Assembly: GCF_008274695.1 (NCBI RefSeq)
Contig: NZ_VTOU01000004.1
Span: 62,001 to 126,000 of the forward strand
Direction of reading: 5' to 3'
Source: Sphingomonas montanisoli
GTDB lineage: Bacteria; Pseudomonadota; Alphaproteobacteria; Sphingomonadales; Sphingomonadaceae
DNA: 64,000 nt
This document shows positions 37,881 to 46,804 of this stretch, one piece after another. Position 1 is the first letter of the stretch; each line of letters begins with the position of its first letter. A program made the translations under genes and the position numbers. The notes under the pieces are model-generated. The model had not been told where the DNA came from, ran no database searches, and was given only the letters and a program-made list of their open reading frames with translations.

Positions 37881-39149
37881 GTGGCAGGTTTCGCGCTCGA
37901 AGGCGTCAAGGTGCTCGATCTCTCGCGGGTTCTCGCGGGTCCGTGGTGCACGCAGATCCTTGCCGATTTCGGCGCGGACGTCCTGAAGATCGAGGCTCCC
38001 GGCGCGGGCGACGACACCCGCAGCTGGGGCCCGCCCTACCTGACCGGACCGGATGACATGCCGGGGGAGAAGGGCGAGAGCGGCTATTATCTCTCGGCCA
38101 ACCGCAACAAGCGTTCGGTCGCGGTCAATCTCGCCGATCCGCGCGGCGCCGATCTGATCCGCCGCCTCGCCGCCGAGGCCGATATCGTGGTCGAGAATTT
38201 CAAGCTCGGCGGCCTCAGGAAATACGGCCTCGATTATGCGAGCCTGAGCGCGATCAACCCGCGCCTCGTCTATACCTCGATCACCGGGTTCGGGCAGACC
38301 GGCCCCTATGCCGATCGCGCGGGTTACGACTTCGTGGCGCAGGCGATGGGTGGCCTCATGAGCATCACCGGCGAGAAGGACGGCCCGCCGCTCAAGGTCG
38401 GCGTCGCGATGGCCGATCTGTCGACCGGCATGTACGCCGCGACCAGCACGCTTCTGGCGCTGCGCCATGCCGAACGGACGGGCGAGGGGCAGCATGTCGA
38501 CGTCTCGCTGCTCGATACGCAGATCGCGATGCTTGCCAATCAGGCGCTGACCTATCTGGTCGGTGGCTATTCACCCGGTCGGCTCGGCAATGCGCACCCG
38601 ACCGTCGTTCCCTATCGCCTGTTCCCGACATCGGATGGCGAGATCGTGATCGCGGTCGGCAACAACGGCCAGTTCCGCCAGCTCGTCGCCGTGCTGGGCG
38701 CGCCCGAAATGGCGAACGATCCGCGCTATGCCGGCAATGGCGAGCGCGTGATCAACCGCGACACGCTCGAAGCCACGCTCGACGATCTCACCCGCACGTG
38801 GGTCTCGACCGATCTCACCGCCGCTTTGTTGGCCAAGGGCGTGCCTGCGGGTCCGGTCAATTCGGTCGGTGACATCCTGACCGACGAGTTCGCCGAGGCG
38901 CGCGGAACGGTCCATCATTTCGATCGCGCCGACGGCGCCAAAGTGCCCAGCGTCGCCTATCCGGGCAAGCTGAGTGCCACGCCGATGACCTTCCGCCGAT
39001 CGCCCCCGCGCGTCGGCGAACATAGCCGCTCCGCGCTCGCCGAATGGCTGGGCCTCAGCACCACCGAATTGGACGCGCTCGCCGATGCCGGCGTGATCGC
39101 GGATCGCGCCGACCTGCTGGCGCGCGAAGAACAGGGAGAACATGCATGA
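37881..39149 (+). CDS. CaiB/BaiF family III CoA transferase
   Basis: A 422-residue single-unit CoA transferase. The N-terminal Rossmann-like part VLDLSRVLAGPWCTQIL binds CoA. Asp179 in KVGVAMADLSTGM is the residue expected to form the acyl-anhydride intermediate. The start is a GTG at 37881 behind AAGGA. It overlaps the following SDR gene by four bases. It activates an organic acid by moving CoA from another ester such as succinyl-CoA. Unlike the fused protein at 25-27 kb, it has the normal length. Confidence 0.93.
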   Translation: MAGFALEGVKVLDLSRVLAGPWCTQILADFGADVLKIEAPGAGDDTRSWGPPYLTGPDDMPGEKGESGYYLSANRNKRSVAVNLADPRGADLIRRLAAEADIVVENFKLGGLRKYGLDYASLSAINPRLVYTSITGFGQTGPYADRAGYDFVAQAMGGLMSITGEKDGPPLKVGVAMADLSTGMYAATSTLLALRHAERTGEGQHVDVSLLDTQIAMLANQALTYLVGGYSPGRLGNAHPTVVPYRLFPTSDGEIVIAVGNNGQFRQLVAVLGAPEMANDPRYAGNGERVINRDTLEATLDDLTRTWVSTDLTAALLAKGVPAGPVNSVGDILTDEFAEARGTVHHFDRADGAKVPSVAYPGKLSATPMTFRRSPPRVGEHSRSALAEWLGLSTTELDALADAGVIADRADLLAREEQGEHA

Positions 39150-39928
39150 AGCTCGACGCAACCATTGCCGCCGTTGTCACCGGCGGCGCCTCGGGCCTGG
39201 GCGCTGCCACCGCGCGCGCGCTGGCGGCCAAGGGCGTGAAGGTCGCCCTGTTCGATCTCAACGCCGAACTGGGTGAGGCGCTGGCCCAGGAACTGGGCGG
39301 CACCTTCTGCGAAGTTAACGTCACCGATGAGGCGTCGGTCGAAGCGGGCTTCGCCAAGGCGCGCGCCGCCCACGGTCAGGAACGCATTCTCGTCAACTGC
39401 GCGGGCACCGGTAGCGCGCAGAAGACCGCGAGCCGCGACAAGGCCACCGGCCAGACCAAGCATCACGATCTGGAGCTGTTCCGCCGCGTCGTGAACATCA
39501 ACCTGATCGGCACCTTCACCTGCATCGCCAAGTCGGCGCAGGGCATGCTCGATCTGGAGCCGTTCGAACACAATGCGCGTGGCGTGATCGTCAACACCGC
39601 GTCGGCTGCGGCCGAAGACGGGCAGATGGGCCAGGTTGCCTATTCGGCGTCGAAGGGCGGCGTCGTCGCCATGACCCTGCCGATCGCGCGCGACCTGATG
39701 GGCGACGGCATCCGCATCAACACGATCCTGCCGGGCATCTTCGATACCCCGCTGATGGGCCGCGCGAGCCAGCAGGTCCGCGACTCGCTCGCCGCCTCGG
39801 TCCCTTTTCCGAAGCGCTTCGGCGAACCGGCGGAATATGCCCAGCTCGCGATCGCGATGATCGAAAACGACTATTTCAACGGCGAAGACGTCCGCCTCGA
39901 CGGCGCCATCCGCATGGCGCCGCGCTGA
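39146..39928 (+). CDS. SDR 3-hydroxyacyl-CoA dehydrogenase (HSD17B10-like)
   Basis: A 260-residue short-chain dehydrogenase. It has TGGASGLG for NAD binding, NCAGTG, and the catalytic YSASK. The long insertion with QTKHHDLELFRRVV and the ending RLDGAIRMAPR are typical of type II 3-hydroxyacyl-CoA dehydrogenases. It would supply the dehydrogenase step that the truncated FadB-like hydratase at 19.5 kb cannot. It is translationally coupled to the CoA transferase; a repeat region follows. Confidence 0.93.
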   Translation: MKLDATIAAVVTGGASGLGAATARALAAKGVKVALFDLNAELGEALAQELGGTFCEVNVTDEASVEAGFAKARAAHGQERILVNCAGTGSAQKTASRDKATGQTKHHDLELFRRVVNINLIGTFTCIAKSAQGMLDLEPFEHNARGVIVNTASAAAEDGQMGQVAYSASKGGVVAMTLPIARDLMGDGIRINTILPGIFDTPLMGRASQQVRDSLAASVPFPKRFGEPAEYAQLAIAMIENDYFNGEDVRLDGAIRMAPR

Positions 39929-39934
39929 TTTGGC

Positions 39935-40040
39935 GAGGGGAGGGGCCTCATCTCCCCTCCCCGTTCGTGTCGAGCGAAGTCGAGACACGTCCCCACGCAC
40001 CACCCGGCCAACGTGTCTCGACTTCGCTCGACACGAACGG
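39935..40040. repeat. Hairpin plus perfect 30-bp inverted repeat
   Basis: A GAGGGGAG/CTCCCCTC hairpin (39935-39959) is followed by a perfect inverted repeat with 30-base arms, 39961-39990 and 40011-40040, around a 20-base loop. The left arm starts CCGTTCGTGTCGAGCGAAGT. The pair lies between the SDR stop and the promoter of the next gene and could end the upstream transcript, though no T run follows. Similar arms recur in other sphingomonad genomes (established knowledge); no other copy was seen here. Confidence 0.8.
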
Positions 40041-40051
40041 TCGTGCGTGGA

Positions 40052-40080
40052 TTGAAAACTGCACAATGGTGCAGTATCCA
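40052..40080 (+). promoter_or_regulatory. Sigma-70-like promoter with operator in its spacer
   Basis: TTGAAA (40052-40057) and TATCCA (40075-40080) are 17 bases apart. The spacer holds TGCACAATGGTGCA (40060-40073), an almost perfect copy of the shared palindrome. Binding there would block RNA polymerase. The crotonase ATG is 24 bases past the -10 box. Confidence 0.65.
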
Positions 40081-40104
40081 GATCGCAACAGAGAGGATTG
40101 CGAC

Positions 40105-40968
40105 ATGGCCGACACTGCCCAAGACCCCCGCTTCGTCAGCTATGAGGTGCGCGACGGCACCGCCTGGGTGATGCTCGATCGCCCGCAATATTCGAACGCG
40201 CAGAATTACCGCCTTCTCAACCAGCTCGACGCCTGTTTCCGGCGCGCGGTGGAGGATGATGCGGTCAAGGTCATCGTGCTCGGCGGCAACGGCAAGCATT
40301 TCTCGGCCGGCCACGATCTCGGCACGCCGGACAAGGACACCAAGTTCGAACGCGAGCGGATCGACCTGTGGTGGAACCACACCGACAAGGAAGGCGCGGA
40401 GTCGCAGTACGTCTTGGAACAGGACGTCTATCTGGGCCTGTGCCGCCGCTGGGCCGCGATCCCCAAGCCGATGGTCGCGATGGTGCAGGGCGCGTGCATT
40501 GCGGGCGGGCTGATGCTCGCCTGGGTGTGCGACATGATCGTCGCGTCGGACGATGCCTTCTTCCAGGATCCGGTCGTCCGCATGGCGCAGCCAGGCGTCG
40601 AATATTTCGCCCACGCCTTCGAACTGCCGCCACGCATTGCGCGTGAATTCCTTTATCTGGGGCAGCGCATGCCGGCCGAGCGCGCCTATCAGTACGGCAT
40701 GGTCAACCGCGTCGTGCCTCGCGCCGACCTGCAGGACGAAGTCACCAAGATCGCTGCCGAGATCGGTGAACGTCCGCGCCTCGGCCTCGCGCTCACCAAG
40801 CAGGCGGTCAATCTGGTGGAGGATCTGCGCGGCAAGCGCACCGCGATGGACGGCGTCTTCCACATGCACCATTTCGCGCACGCCCAGAACCAGCTCGTTT
40901 CGGGCAGCCTGATCGGGGGTATCGGCCTCAAGCAGATGGCGGAAGCCAACAAAGGCGAGGCCAAATGA
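40105..40968 (+). CDS. Crotonase-family protein (non-canonical active site)
   Basis: A 287-residue enoyl-CoA hydratase/isomerase-fold protein. The oxyanion-hole parts are present: GKHFSAGHDL and GACIAGGLMLAWVCD. At the first hydratase glutamate position it has LML instead of FEL. At the second, the sequence reads DPVVRMAQPGVEYF. So it is probably not a simple hydratase; isomerase, ring hydrolase or decarboxylase chemistry is possible. The ATG at 40105 follows GAGAGG. It has its own promoter with the shared operator. The stop overlaps the M20 gene by four bases. Confidence 0.88.
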   Translation: MADTAQDPRFVSYEVRDGTAWVMLDRPQYSNAQNYRLLNQLDACFRRAVEDDAVKVIVLGGNGKHFSAGHDLGTPDKDTKFERERIDLWWNHTDKEGAESQYVLEQDVYLGLCRRWAAIPKPMVAMVQGACIAGGLMLAWVCDMIVASDDAFFQDPVVRMAQPGVEYFAHAFELPPRIAREFLYLGQRMPAERAYQYGMVNRVVPRADLQDEVTKIAAEIGERPRLGLALTKQAVNLVEDLRGKRTAMDGVFHMHHFAHAQNQLVSGSLIGGIGLKQMAEANKGEAK

Positions 40969-42368
40969 GCCGCCTGCGGACAATTGTCACTGCATTGCTG
41001 ATGACCAGCGGCAGCGCCGCCGCCGCCGCAGACCTGCGCCCCGATCAGACGGCGTTCCGCGCCTTGTTCGAGGAGATGGTCAACACCGATACCTCGGCGA
41101 CCACCGGCTCCTGCACGCTCGCGTCTGAACGCCTGCTCGCCCGCATGCGTGCGGGTGGGTTCAAGGCAGGCGAGGCCGATCTGTTCGTTCCCGAGGGCAA
41201 GCCCAAGGATGGCGGCGTGATCGCACGCATCACCGGCACCGATCCGAAGGCCAAGGCGATCCTGCTCGTCGACCATATCGATGTGGTCGCCGCCAAGCGT
41301 GAGGACTGGTCGCGCGATCCTTTCACGCTCGGCGAGGAGGATGGCTTCTTCATCGGACGTGGCGTGATCGACGACAAGGCGCTTGTCGCGATCTGGGCCG
41401 ACATGCTGATCCGCATGAAGGGCGAAGGTTTTCGCCCCCGCCGCACGATCAAGTTCGCCGCGACCTGCGGCGAGGAAAGCGGCCTCGCCACCAACGGCGT
41501 CAAATGGCTGATCGCGAACAAGCGCGAGGCGGTCGACGCGGGCTTCGCGCTCAACGAAGGCGGGCACGGCCTGGCCGACAAGGATGGCAAGCCGATCGCC
41601 ATGCTGCTCGCCGTCGGCGAAAAGCATAGCCAGACCTTCACGATCGAGGCGCGCAATCCCGGCGGCCACAGTTCGCGCCCGCGCGCCGATAATGCGATCT
41701 ACGATCTGGCCGACGCGCTCGAGAAGATCCGCGCCTTCCAGTTTCCGGTCACGCCCAGCCCGGTCGTCACCGCTTATCTCCAGCGCATGGGGCCGGTTAT
41801 CGGCGGCGCGAAGGGAACGGCGATGACGGCCTTCGCGGCGGGCACGGCCGATGCGGACCAGCAGCAACTCGTCTTCGGCGATGCAATGCTCAACGCGATG
41901 CTGCGCACCACCTGCGTCGCGACCACCTTCGACGCCGGCCACGCGGTCAACGCGCTCCCGCAGCGCGCCCGCTCGACGATCCAGTGCCGCCTGCTGCCGG
42001 GCGACACGACCGCCAACGTGCAGAAGGCGCTCACCGCCTTGCTGCCCGAAGGCGTCGCCTTGCTCCCGCCCGAAAAGGACGGCGATCCGACCGCTATCGC
42101 CCCGCCGCTGACCCCCGCGATCCTCGGCCCCGCCGAAGCGGTGGCGAAGGCGCACTTCCCGGGGGTGCCGGTTGTCCCGAACCTGCTGACGGCGGGCACC
42201 GACGGCCGTTATCTGAGCGCGGCCGGCATCCCCACCTACGGCGTCCCCGGCATCGCGATCGATGCCGACGGCAACGGCGCCCACGGCCTGAACGAGCGCG
42301 TGCGGGTGCGCAGCGTCTATGCGGGCCGCGACTATCTCTACGATCTGGTGAAGCGCTACGCCCGCTAA
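40965..42368 (+). CDS. M20-family metallopeptidase/amidohydrolase, exported
   Basis: A 467-residue protein with a signal peptide (about residues 1-22, SGSAAAAAD) and an M20/ArgE-type di-zinc hydrolase domain. LLVDHIDVVAA and GRGVIDDKALVA hold the first metal ligands, CGEESG the catalytic glutamate, and NPGGHSSRP the dimerisation-domain histidine. The usual HxD reads DHIDV, as in several carboxypeptidase-like members. It would cleave a peptide or N-acyl amino acid in the periplasm. Coupling to a crotonase suggests release of an acyl group from a conjugate, but this is a guess. Confidence 0.9.
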   Translation: MSRLRTIVTALLMTSGSAAAAADLRPDQTAFRALFEEMVNTDTSATTGSCTLASERLLARMRAGGFKAGEADLFVPEGKPKDGGVIARITGTDPKAKAILLVDHIDVVAAKREDWSRDPFTLGEEDGFFIGRGVIDDKALVAIWADMLIRMKGEGFRPRRTIKFAATCGEESGLATNGVKWLIANKREAVDAGFALNEGGHGLADKDGKPIAMLLAVGEKHSQTFTIEARNPGGHSSRPRADNAIYDLADALEKIRAFQFPVTPSPVVTAYLQRMGPVIGGAKGTAMTAFAAGTADADQQQLVFGDAMLNAMLRTTCVATTFDAGHAVNALPQRARSTIQCRLLPGDTTANVQKALTALLPEGVALLPPEKDGDPTAIAPPLTPAILGPAEAVAKAHFPGVPVVPNLLTAGTDGRYLSAAGIPTYGVPGIAIDADGNGAHGLNERVRVRSVYAGRDYLYDLVKRYAR

Positions 42369-42370
42369 CT

Positions 42371-42497
42371 AATCCTCCCCCGCCAGGGTGAGGTGGCGCC
42401 GAAGGCGACGGAGGGGGAGGGCGGCGACCAACTTGAGTGAGCCGTATCCTCCCCCTCCGCCAGCTACGCTGACACCTCCCCCTGGCGGGGGAGGATT
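42371..42497. repeat. Composite intergenic repeat, copy A
   Basis: The two ends are TCCTCCCCCGCC-type hairpin arms. Inside are a GGCGCCGAAGGCG hairpin module, a GGAGGGGGAGG/CCTCCCCCTCC stem, and a GCCAGCTACGCTGAC module. The whole can fold as a cloverleaf. It lies between the convergent ends of the M20 gene and the thiolase. Confidence 0.8.
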
Positions 42498-42500
42498 AAA

Positions 42501-43673
42501 TCAGAGCCGCTCGACGATCGTCACGTTCGCCATGCCGCCGGCCTCGCACATCGTCTGGAGGCCATAGCGCCCGCCGGTCTGCTTGAGCGAGTTCACCAAA
42601 GTCGCCATCAGCTTCGCGCCGCTGGCACCCAGCGGGTGGCCGAGCGCGATCGCGCCGCCGTGGATGTTGAGCTTCGCGGCGTCCGCGCCGATTTCCTTCA
42701 GCCACGCCAGTGGCACCGGCGCGAAGGCTTCGTTGACCTCGTACAGGTCGATATCGTCGATCGACATGCCCGCCTTCGCCAGCGCCTTGCGGGTCGCCGC
42801 GATCGGCGTGTCGAGCATGATGATCGGATCACCGCCCAGCACGGTCATCTGGTGGATGCGCGCCAGCGGGGTCGCGCCGGTCGCCTTCAGGCCCGCTTCG
42901 TTGCACACCAGCACCGCCGCAGCACCGTCGCAGATCTGGCTGGCGTTCGCGGCGGTGATCATGCCGCCCTCCACCAGCGTCTTCACGCCGCCGATCTTCT
43001 CCAGCGTGCTGTCCGGACGCACGCCTTCATCATGGCCGTGCATGACTGTCGTGCCGTCCTCCAGCGTGACTTCGAGCGGGATGATCTCGTCGGCGAACTT
43101 GCCGGCCGCCGCCGCCGCCGCCGCCTTCTGGTGGCTCTCCAGCGCGAAACGGTCGAGCTGCTCGCGGTTGAAGCCGAACTTCTCCGCCAGCATCTCGGCG
43201 CCCTTGAACTGGCTGAACGGCTCGGTGCCGAAGCGCGCGTCGAGGCCGGGGCTGCGATAGGTGCCGAAGCCATGCTTGGCGGCCAGCGTCCACGGCAGGC
43301 CCATTGGCACGCGCGTCATCGATTCGACGCCGGCGGCGACCACCACGTCCTGCAGGCCCGCCATCACGGTAGCCGCGGCGAAGTGCAGCGCCTGTTGCGA
43401 GGATCCGCACTGGCGATCGACCGTGGTGCCGGGAACCGTTTCAGGGAAGCCCGCCGCGAGCGCGGCATAGCGGCCGATATTCGCACCCTGTTCGCCCCCC
43501 GGGCATGCGCAGCCGAGGATCACGTCCTCTACCAGTGCCGGATCGACGCCGGCGCGATCGACCAGCCCGCGAATCACCGCGCCGGCCAGGTCGGTCGGGT
43601 GCCAGCCCGCCATGCGGCCGCCCTTGCGGCCCCCGGCACTGCGCGCCACTGCTGCGATATAGGCTTCGGCCAT
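42501..43673 (-). CDS. Thiolase (acetyl-CoA C-acetyltransferase)
   Basis: A 390-residue thiolase with nucleophile Cys89 (VDRQCGSSQQ), histidine in GHPLGASGAK, and the second cysteine in MCEAGGMAN. The ATG at 43673 follows GGAGAG; a longer frame is open upstream but extends towards the operator. It is transcribed away from the phosphotransferase-led operon, with an operator-like site between them, so it probably provides the final cleavage step of that pathway. Confidence 0.94.
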   Translation of the reverse strand: MAEAYIAAVARSAGGRKGGRMAGWHPTDLAGAVIRGLVDRAGVDPALVEDVILGCACPGGEQGANIGRYAALAAGFPETVPGTTVDRQCGSSQQALHFAAATVMAGLQDVVVAAGVESMTRVPMGLPWTLAAKHGFGTYRSPGLDARFGTEPFSQFKGAEMLAEKFGFNREQLDRFALESHQKAAAAAAAGKFADEIIPLEVTLEDGTTVMHGHDEGVRPDSTLEKIGGVKTLVEGGMITAANASQICDGAAAVLVCNEAGLKATGATPLARIHQMTVLGGDPIIMLDTPIAATRKALAKAGMSIDDIDLYEVNEAFAPVPLAWLKEIGADAAKLNIHGGAIALGHPLGASGAKLMATLVNSLKQTGGRYGLQTMCEAGGMANVTIVERL

Positions 43674-43718
43674 CGGTCCGCTCTCCATAAACTCTGTTGG
43701 GTATCCGCTACGCAATTC

Positions 43719-43732
43719 TGCCCCATAGGTCA
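43719..43732. promoter_or_regulatory. Copy of shared operator between thiolase and phosphotransferase genes
   Basis: TGCCCCATAGGTCA differs from the consensus only at base 4. It is flanked by CAATTC and AAAAT, the same flanks as at 58.1 and 49.7 kb. On the minus strand a -35-like TTGACC overlaps it. It can serve the divergent promoters of both genes. Confidence 0.55.
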
Positions 43733-43807
43733 AAATCTAAGTTGCCAACGCCGCGTCGGCCATGCAATGTCAGGCAAGAGATAAGAGCAAGGACGAGAGG
43801 TTTCACG

Positions 43808-44830
43808 GTGATCGATGTTGCGGCGCTGGAGCGCTGGATGGACGGGCAGGGTGTCGGCCAGGGGCCGATCCGTGACCTCGTTCCCCTGACCGGCGGATCG
43901 CAGAACATCATCGCCCGCTTCTCGCGCGACAATGGCGAGGACTATGTCCTGCGCCGCCCCCCGCAGCATCCGCGCCCCGATGCGAGCGAGACGATGCGCC
44001 GCGAGGCGCGCGTTCTGAAGGCGCTGGCGGGCACCAATGTCCCCCATCCTGCGCTCGTCGCGGCCTGTGGCGACGAGGATGTGCTGGGTGCAGCATTTTA
44101 CATCATGCGCCCGGTCGACGGCTTCAATCCGGCGTCGGCGCTGTCGCCGCTGCTGGCATCCGATCCCGCGCTGCGCCACCGCCTCGGCCTCGCGCTGGTG
44201 GAAGGAATTGCTGCGCTCGGTGCGCTCGATCATGTCGCATTGGGCCTCGCCGATTTCGGCCGGGGCGAGGGCTATCTGGAACGACAGATCGGCCGCTGGC
44301 GCAAGCAATATGACGGCTATGCCGCTGCCCCCGAATGGAATGGCGGCGCGGACCTTCCGGGGCTGATGGAGGTCGCCGACTGGCTTTCCGCCAATCTGCC
44401 CGCGACGTCGGTCCCCGGCATCCTCCACGGCGACTATCACCTCGCCAACGTCATGGTCCGCCACGACAGCGCCGAACTGGCCGCGATCGTCGACTGGGAG
44501 CTCGCGACGATCGGCGATCCGCTCGTCGATCTCGGCTGGGTGCTGGCGACATGGCCCGAACCCGACGGCACCGGCGGCACGCTCCCGATCGAGCCGTGGG
44601 CCGGTTTCCCCGCCGCCGACGAGCTGATCGCCCATTATGCCGCGCGATCGGAGCGCGATCTCTCGGCGATCGGATGGTATCGCGTCTTCGCCGCGTGGAA
44701 GCTCGCCGTGCTGCTCGAAGGCACCTATGTTCGCGCCTGCACGGGCAAGGCTGACAAGGCTGTGGGCGATCGGCTCCACGGCCGCGCGGTCGCGCTGATC
44801 AAGCGCGCGCAGAACTGGATCGCAGCATGA
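43808..44830 (+). CDS. APH-type phosphotransferase (LvaA/ACAD10-11 kinase-like)
   Basis: A 340-residue aminoglycoside-phosphotransferase-fold kinase. The catalytic loop is HGDYHLANVM, and the metal-binding motif is VDWELATIGDP. This subgroup is fused to acyl-CoA dehydrogenase domains in ACAD10/11 and stands alone as LvaA in Pseudomonas. It phosphorylates the 4-hydroxyl of 4-hydroxyacyl-CoA. The start is a GTG at 43808 with GAGAGG ahead. It overlaps the SDR by four bases, and an ACAD11-like gene follows; that supports the 4-hydroxyacyl-CoA role over antibiotic resistance. Confidence 0.88.
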   Translation: MIDVAALERWMDGQGVGQGPIRDLVPLTGGSQNIIARFSRDNGEDYVLRRPPQHPRPDASETMRREARVLKALAGTNVPHPALVAACGDEDVLGAAFYIMRPVDGFNPASALSPLLASDPALRHRLGLALVEGIAALGALDHVALGLADFGRGEGYLERQIGRWRKQYDGYAAAPEWNGGADLPGLMEVADWLSANLPATSVPGILHGDYHLANVMVRHDSAELAAIVDWELATIGDPLVDLGWVLATWPEPDGTGGTLPIEPWAGFPAADELIAHYAARSERDLSAIGWYRVFAAWKLAVLLEGTYVRACTGKADKAVGDRLHGRAVALIKRAQNWIAA

Positions 44831-45564
44831 CCAATCCTCTCGATTACACGGCCAAGAAAGTCCTCGTCGTCGGTGGCTCGTCCGGCATCGGCAACGGCAT
44901 CGCGCAGGCGTTCCGCGCGGCGGGCGCTGAGGTCCACGTCTGGGGTACGCGCGCCAGTGCGGCGGACTATGCGGACGAGGACGGCTCCGATCTCGACGGC
45001 CTTGGCTACACCCAGGTCGACGTCTCCTCGCCCGACGCGCTCCTGTCCGCCCCCGCGCCGTTCGACGGGCTCGACATCCTCGTCCTCTCGCAAGGTTCGG
45101 TCCTCTACAAGCGGCAGGAATTCGCGCCCGCCGGCTGGGACAAGGTGATGTCGATCAACCTCGACAGCGTCATGCACTCGGCGCAGCGTTTCCATGACGA
45201 TCTGAAGGCCGCCGCCGGTTCGGTGATCGTCGTCAGTTCGATCGCCGCCTATCGCGCGACGATGGGCAACCCGGCCTATGCCGCGTCGAAGGCGGCTGCC
45301 GTCGCCCTCGTCCGCACGCTGGGTCAGGCGTGGGCGCCCGAGGGGATCCGCGTCAACGGCTTCGCCCCCAGCCTGGTCGAAACCAAGATGACCCGCGTCA
45401 CCACCGAACATCCCGAGCGCCGCGAAAAGGCGCTCGCCAAGATCCCGCTCGCGCGCTTCGGCACCATCGAAGAGATGGCCGGCGTCGCCCTTTTCCTCGC
45501 CTCGCCGCTTGCCGGCTACGTCGTCGGTCAGACGATCGTGGTCGACGGCGGGCTCACCCTCTGA
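44827..45564 (+). CDS. SDR oxidoreductase (possible 4-keto/hydroxyacyl-CoA reductase)
   Basis: A 245-residue classical short-chain dehydrogenase. It has [16 protein letters not shown] for nucleotide binding, the catalytic YAASK with upstream VVSSIAAY, and the end motif [12 protein letters not shown]. In the levulinate cluster of Pseudomonas an SDR reduces the 4-keto group before phosphorylation; this gene holds a similar place between kinase and ACAD. A sugar or 3-hydroxyacyl substrate remains possible. Confidence 0.88.
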   Translation: MTNPLDYTAKKVLVVGGSSGIGNGIAQAFRAAGAEVHVWGTRASAADYADEDGSDLDGLGYTQVDVSSPDALLSAPAPFDGLDILVLSQGSVLYKRQEFAPAGWDKVMSINLDSVMHSAQRFHDDLKAAAGSVIVVSSIAAYRATMGNPAYAASKAAAVALVRTLGQAWAPEGIRVNGFAPSLVETKMTRVTTEHPERREKALAKIPLARFGTIEEMAGVALFLASPLAGYVVGQTIVVDGGLTL

Positions 45565-45574
45565 GGGACTGCAC

Positions 45575-46804
45575 ATGGACTTCGAATATTCGGACAAGGT
45601 GAAGGCGCTTCGCGAGAAGCTCGAGGCTTTCATGGACGCCAATGTCTATCCCATCGAGCGCGAGAAATATGAGTGGGAGCATGACCACCATAATCTCTGG
45701 GTCCGCTGGCCGGGGATGGAGGACATCAAGGCCAAGGCACGAGAGGCGGGCCTGTGGAACCTCTTCATGCCGCACGAATATGGCAAGTGGAGCCCGGGCC
45801 TCACCAACCTCGAATATGCGCCGCTCGCCGAGATGATGGGTCGCGTCTTCGGCGCGTCGGAGATGTTCAATTGCTCCGCGCCCGACACCGGTAACATGGA
45901 AGTGCTGGCGCGCTACGGCACGCCCGAGCAGCAGGAACAGTGGCTCAAGCCGCTGATGGCCGGCACGATCCGTTCGGCTTATGTGATGACCGAGCCCGAG
46001 GTCGCATCGTCCGACGCGACCAACATCCGCACCAGCATCGTGCGCGACGGCGATCATTACGTCATCAACGGCCTGAAATGGTGGATTTCGGGGATGATGG
46101 ACCCGAACACCAAGATGCTGATCGTTCTGGGCCATCAGCCCTCCGACGATCGCGCCCGTCACCAGCAGCACACCCAGATCATCGTCCCCCGCGACACGCC
46201 GGGCGTTGAGGTGATCCGCCCGTTGAGTGTCATGGGGTCGTACCATTCGCCAAGCGGCCATGCCGAAATGCGCTTCACCGACGTGCGCGTGCCGGTCGGG
46301 AACGTCATCCTCGGCGAAGGCCGCGGGTTCGAGATTGCACAAGGGCGTCTCGGGCCAGGTCGCATCCACCATTGCATGCGCCTGATCGGCGGTGCGCAGC
46401 GCGCGCTCGAATATATGGCGAATCGCGTGAACGATCGCGTTGCCTTCGGCCGCAAGCTCGCCGATCAGGGGAGCATCCGGCAGGACGTCGCCAGGTCCTT
46501 CTGCGAGATTGAGCAGGCTCGCCTGCTCACGCTCAAGGCGGCCGACGCGATGGACCGGCACGGCAACAAGGTCGCCAAGGATCTGATCGCGGCGATCAAG
46601 GTCGTCGCGCCGCAGATGGCGCAGACCGTCGCCGATCGCGCGATGCAGAGCTTCGGCGGCATGGGCGTCAGCGACGACACGCCGATCGCGGGCATCTTCG
46701 CCACCGCGCGCTACATCCGCCTCGCGGACGGCCCGGATGAGGTCCACATGGCGCAGCTTGGCAAGCTGAAGATCAACGAATTGGCAGGGCTGCCCCAGCG
46801 GTGA
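45575..46804 (+). CDS. ACAD10/11-like acyl-CoA dehydrogenase (LvaC-like)
   Basis: A 409-residue acyl-CoA dehydrogenase of the ACAD10/11 subgroup. N-terminal features such as [22 protein letters not shown], the segment [14 protein letters not shown] and the late [13 protein letters not shown] are typical. In ACAD11 and LvaC the domain eliminates phosphate from 4-phosphoacyl-CoA to make an enoyl-CoA instead of simply oxidising. The kinase gene two positions upstream makes that reaction likely here. It overlaps the MFS gene through a GTGA junction. Confidence 0.92.
   Translation: MDFEYSDKVKALREKLEAFMDANVYPIEREKYEWEHDHHNLWVRWPGMEDIKAKAREAGLWNLFMPHEYGKWSPGLTNLEYAPLAEMMGRVFGASEMFNCSAPDTGNMEVLARYGTPEQQEQWLKPLMAGTIRSAYVMTEPEVASSDATNIRTSIVRDGDHYVINGLKWWISGMMDPNTKMLIVLGHQPSDDRARHQQHTQIIVPRDTPGVEVIRPLSVMGSYHSPSGHAEMRFTDVRVPVGNVILGEGRGFEIAQGRLGPGRIHHCMRLIGGAQRALEYMANRVNDRVAFGRKLADQGSIRQDVARSFCEIEQARLLTLKAADAMDRHGNKVAKDLIAAIKVVAPQMAQTVADRAMQSFGGMGVSDDTPIAGIFATARYIRLADGPDEVHMAQLGKLKINELAGLPQR

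Noticed and set aside
43808-44830. Aminoglycoside resistance kinase
   Set aside because: The fold is shared, but the gene is translationally coupled to SDR and ACAD genes and fits the ACAD10/11-Lva kinase group better.
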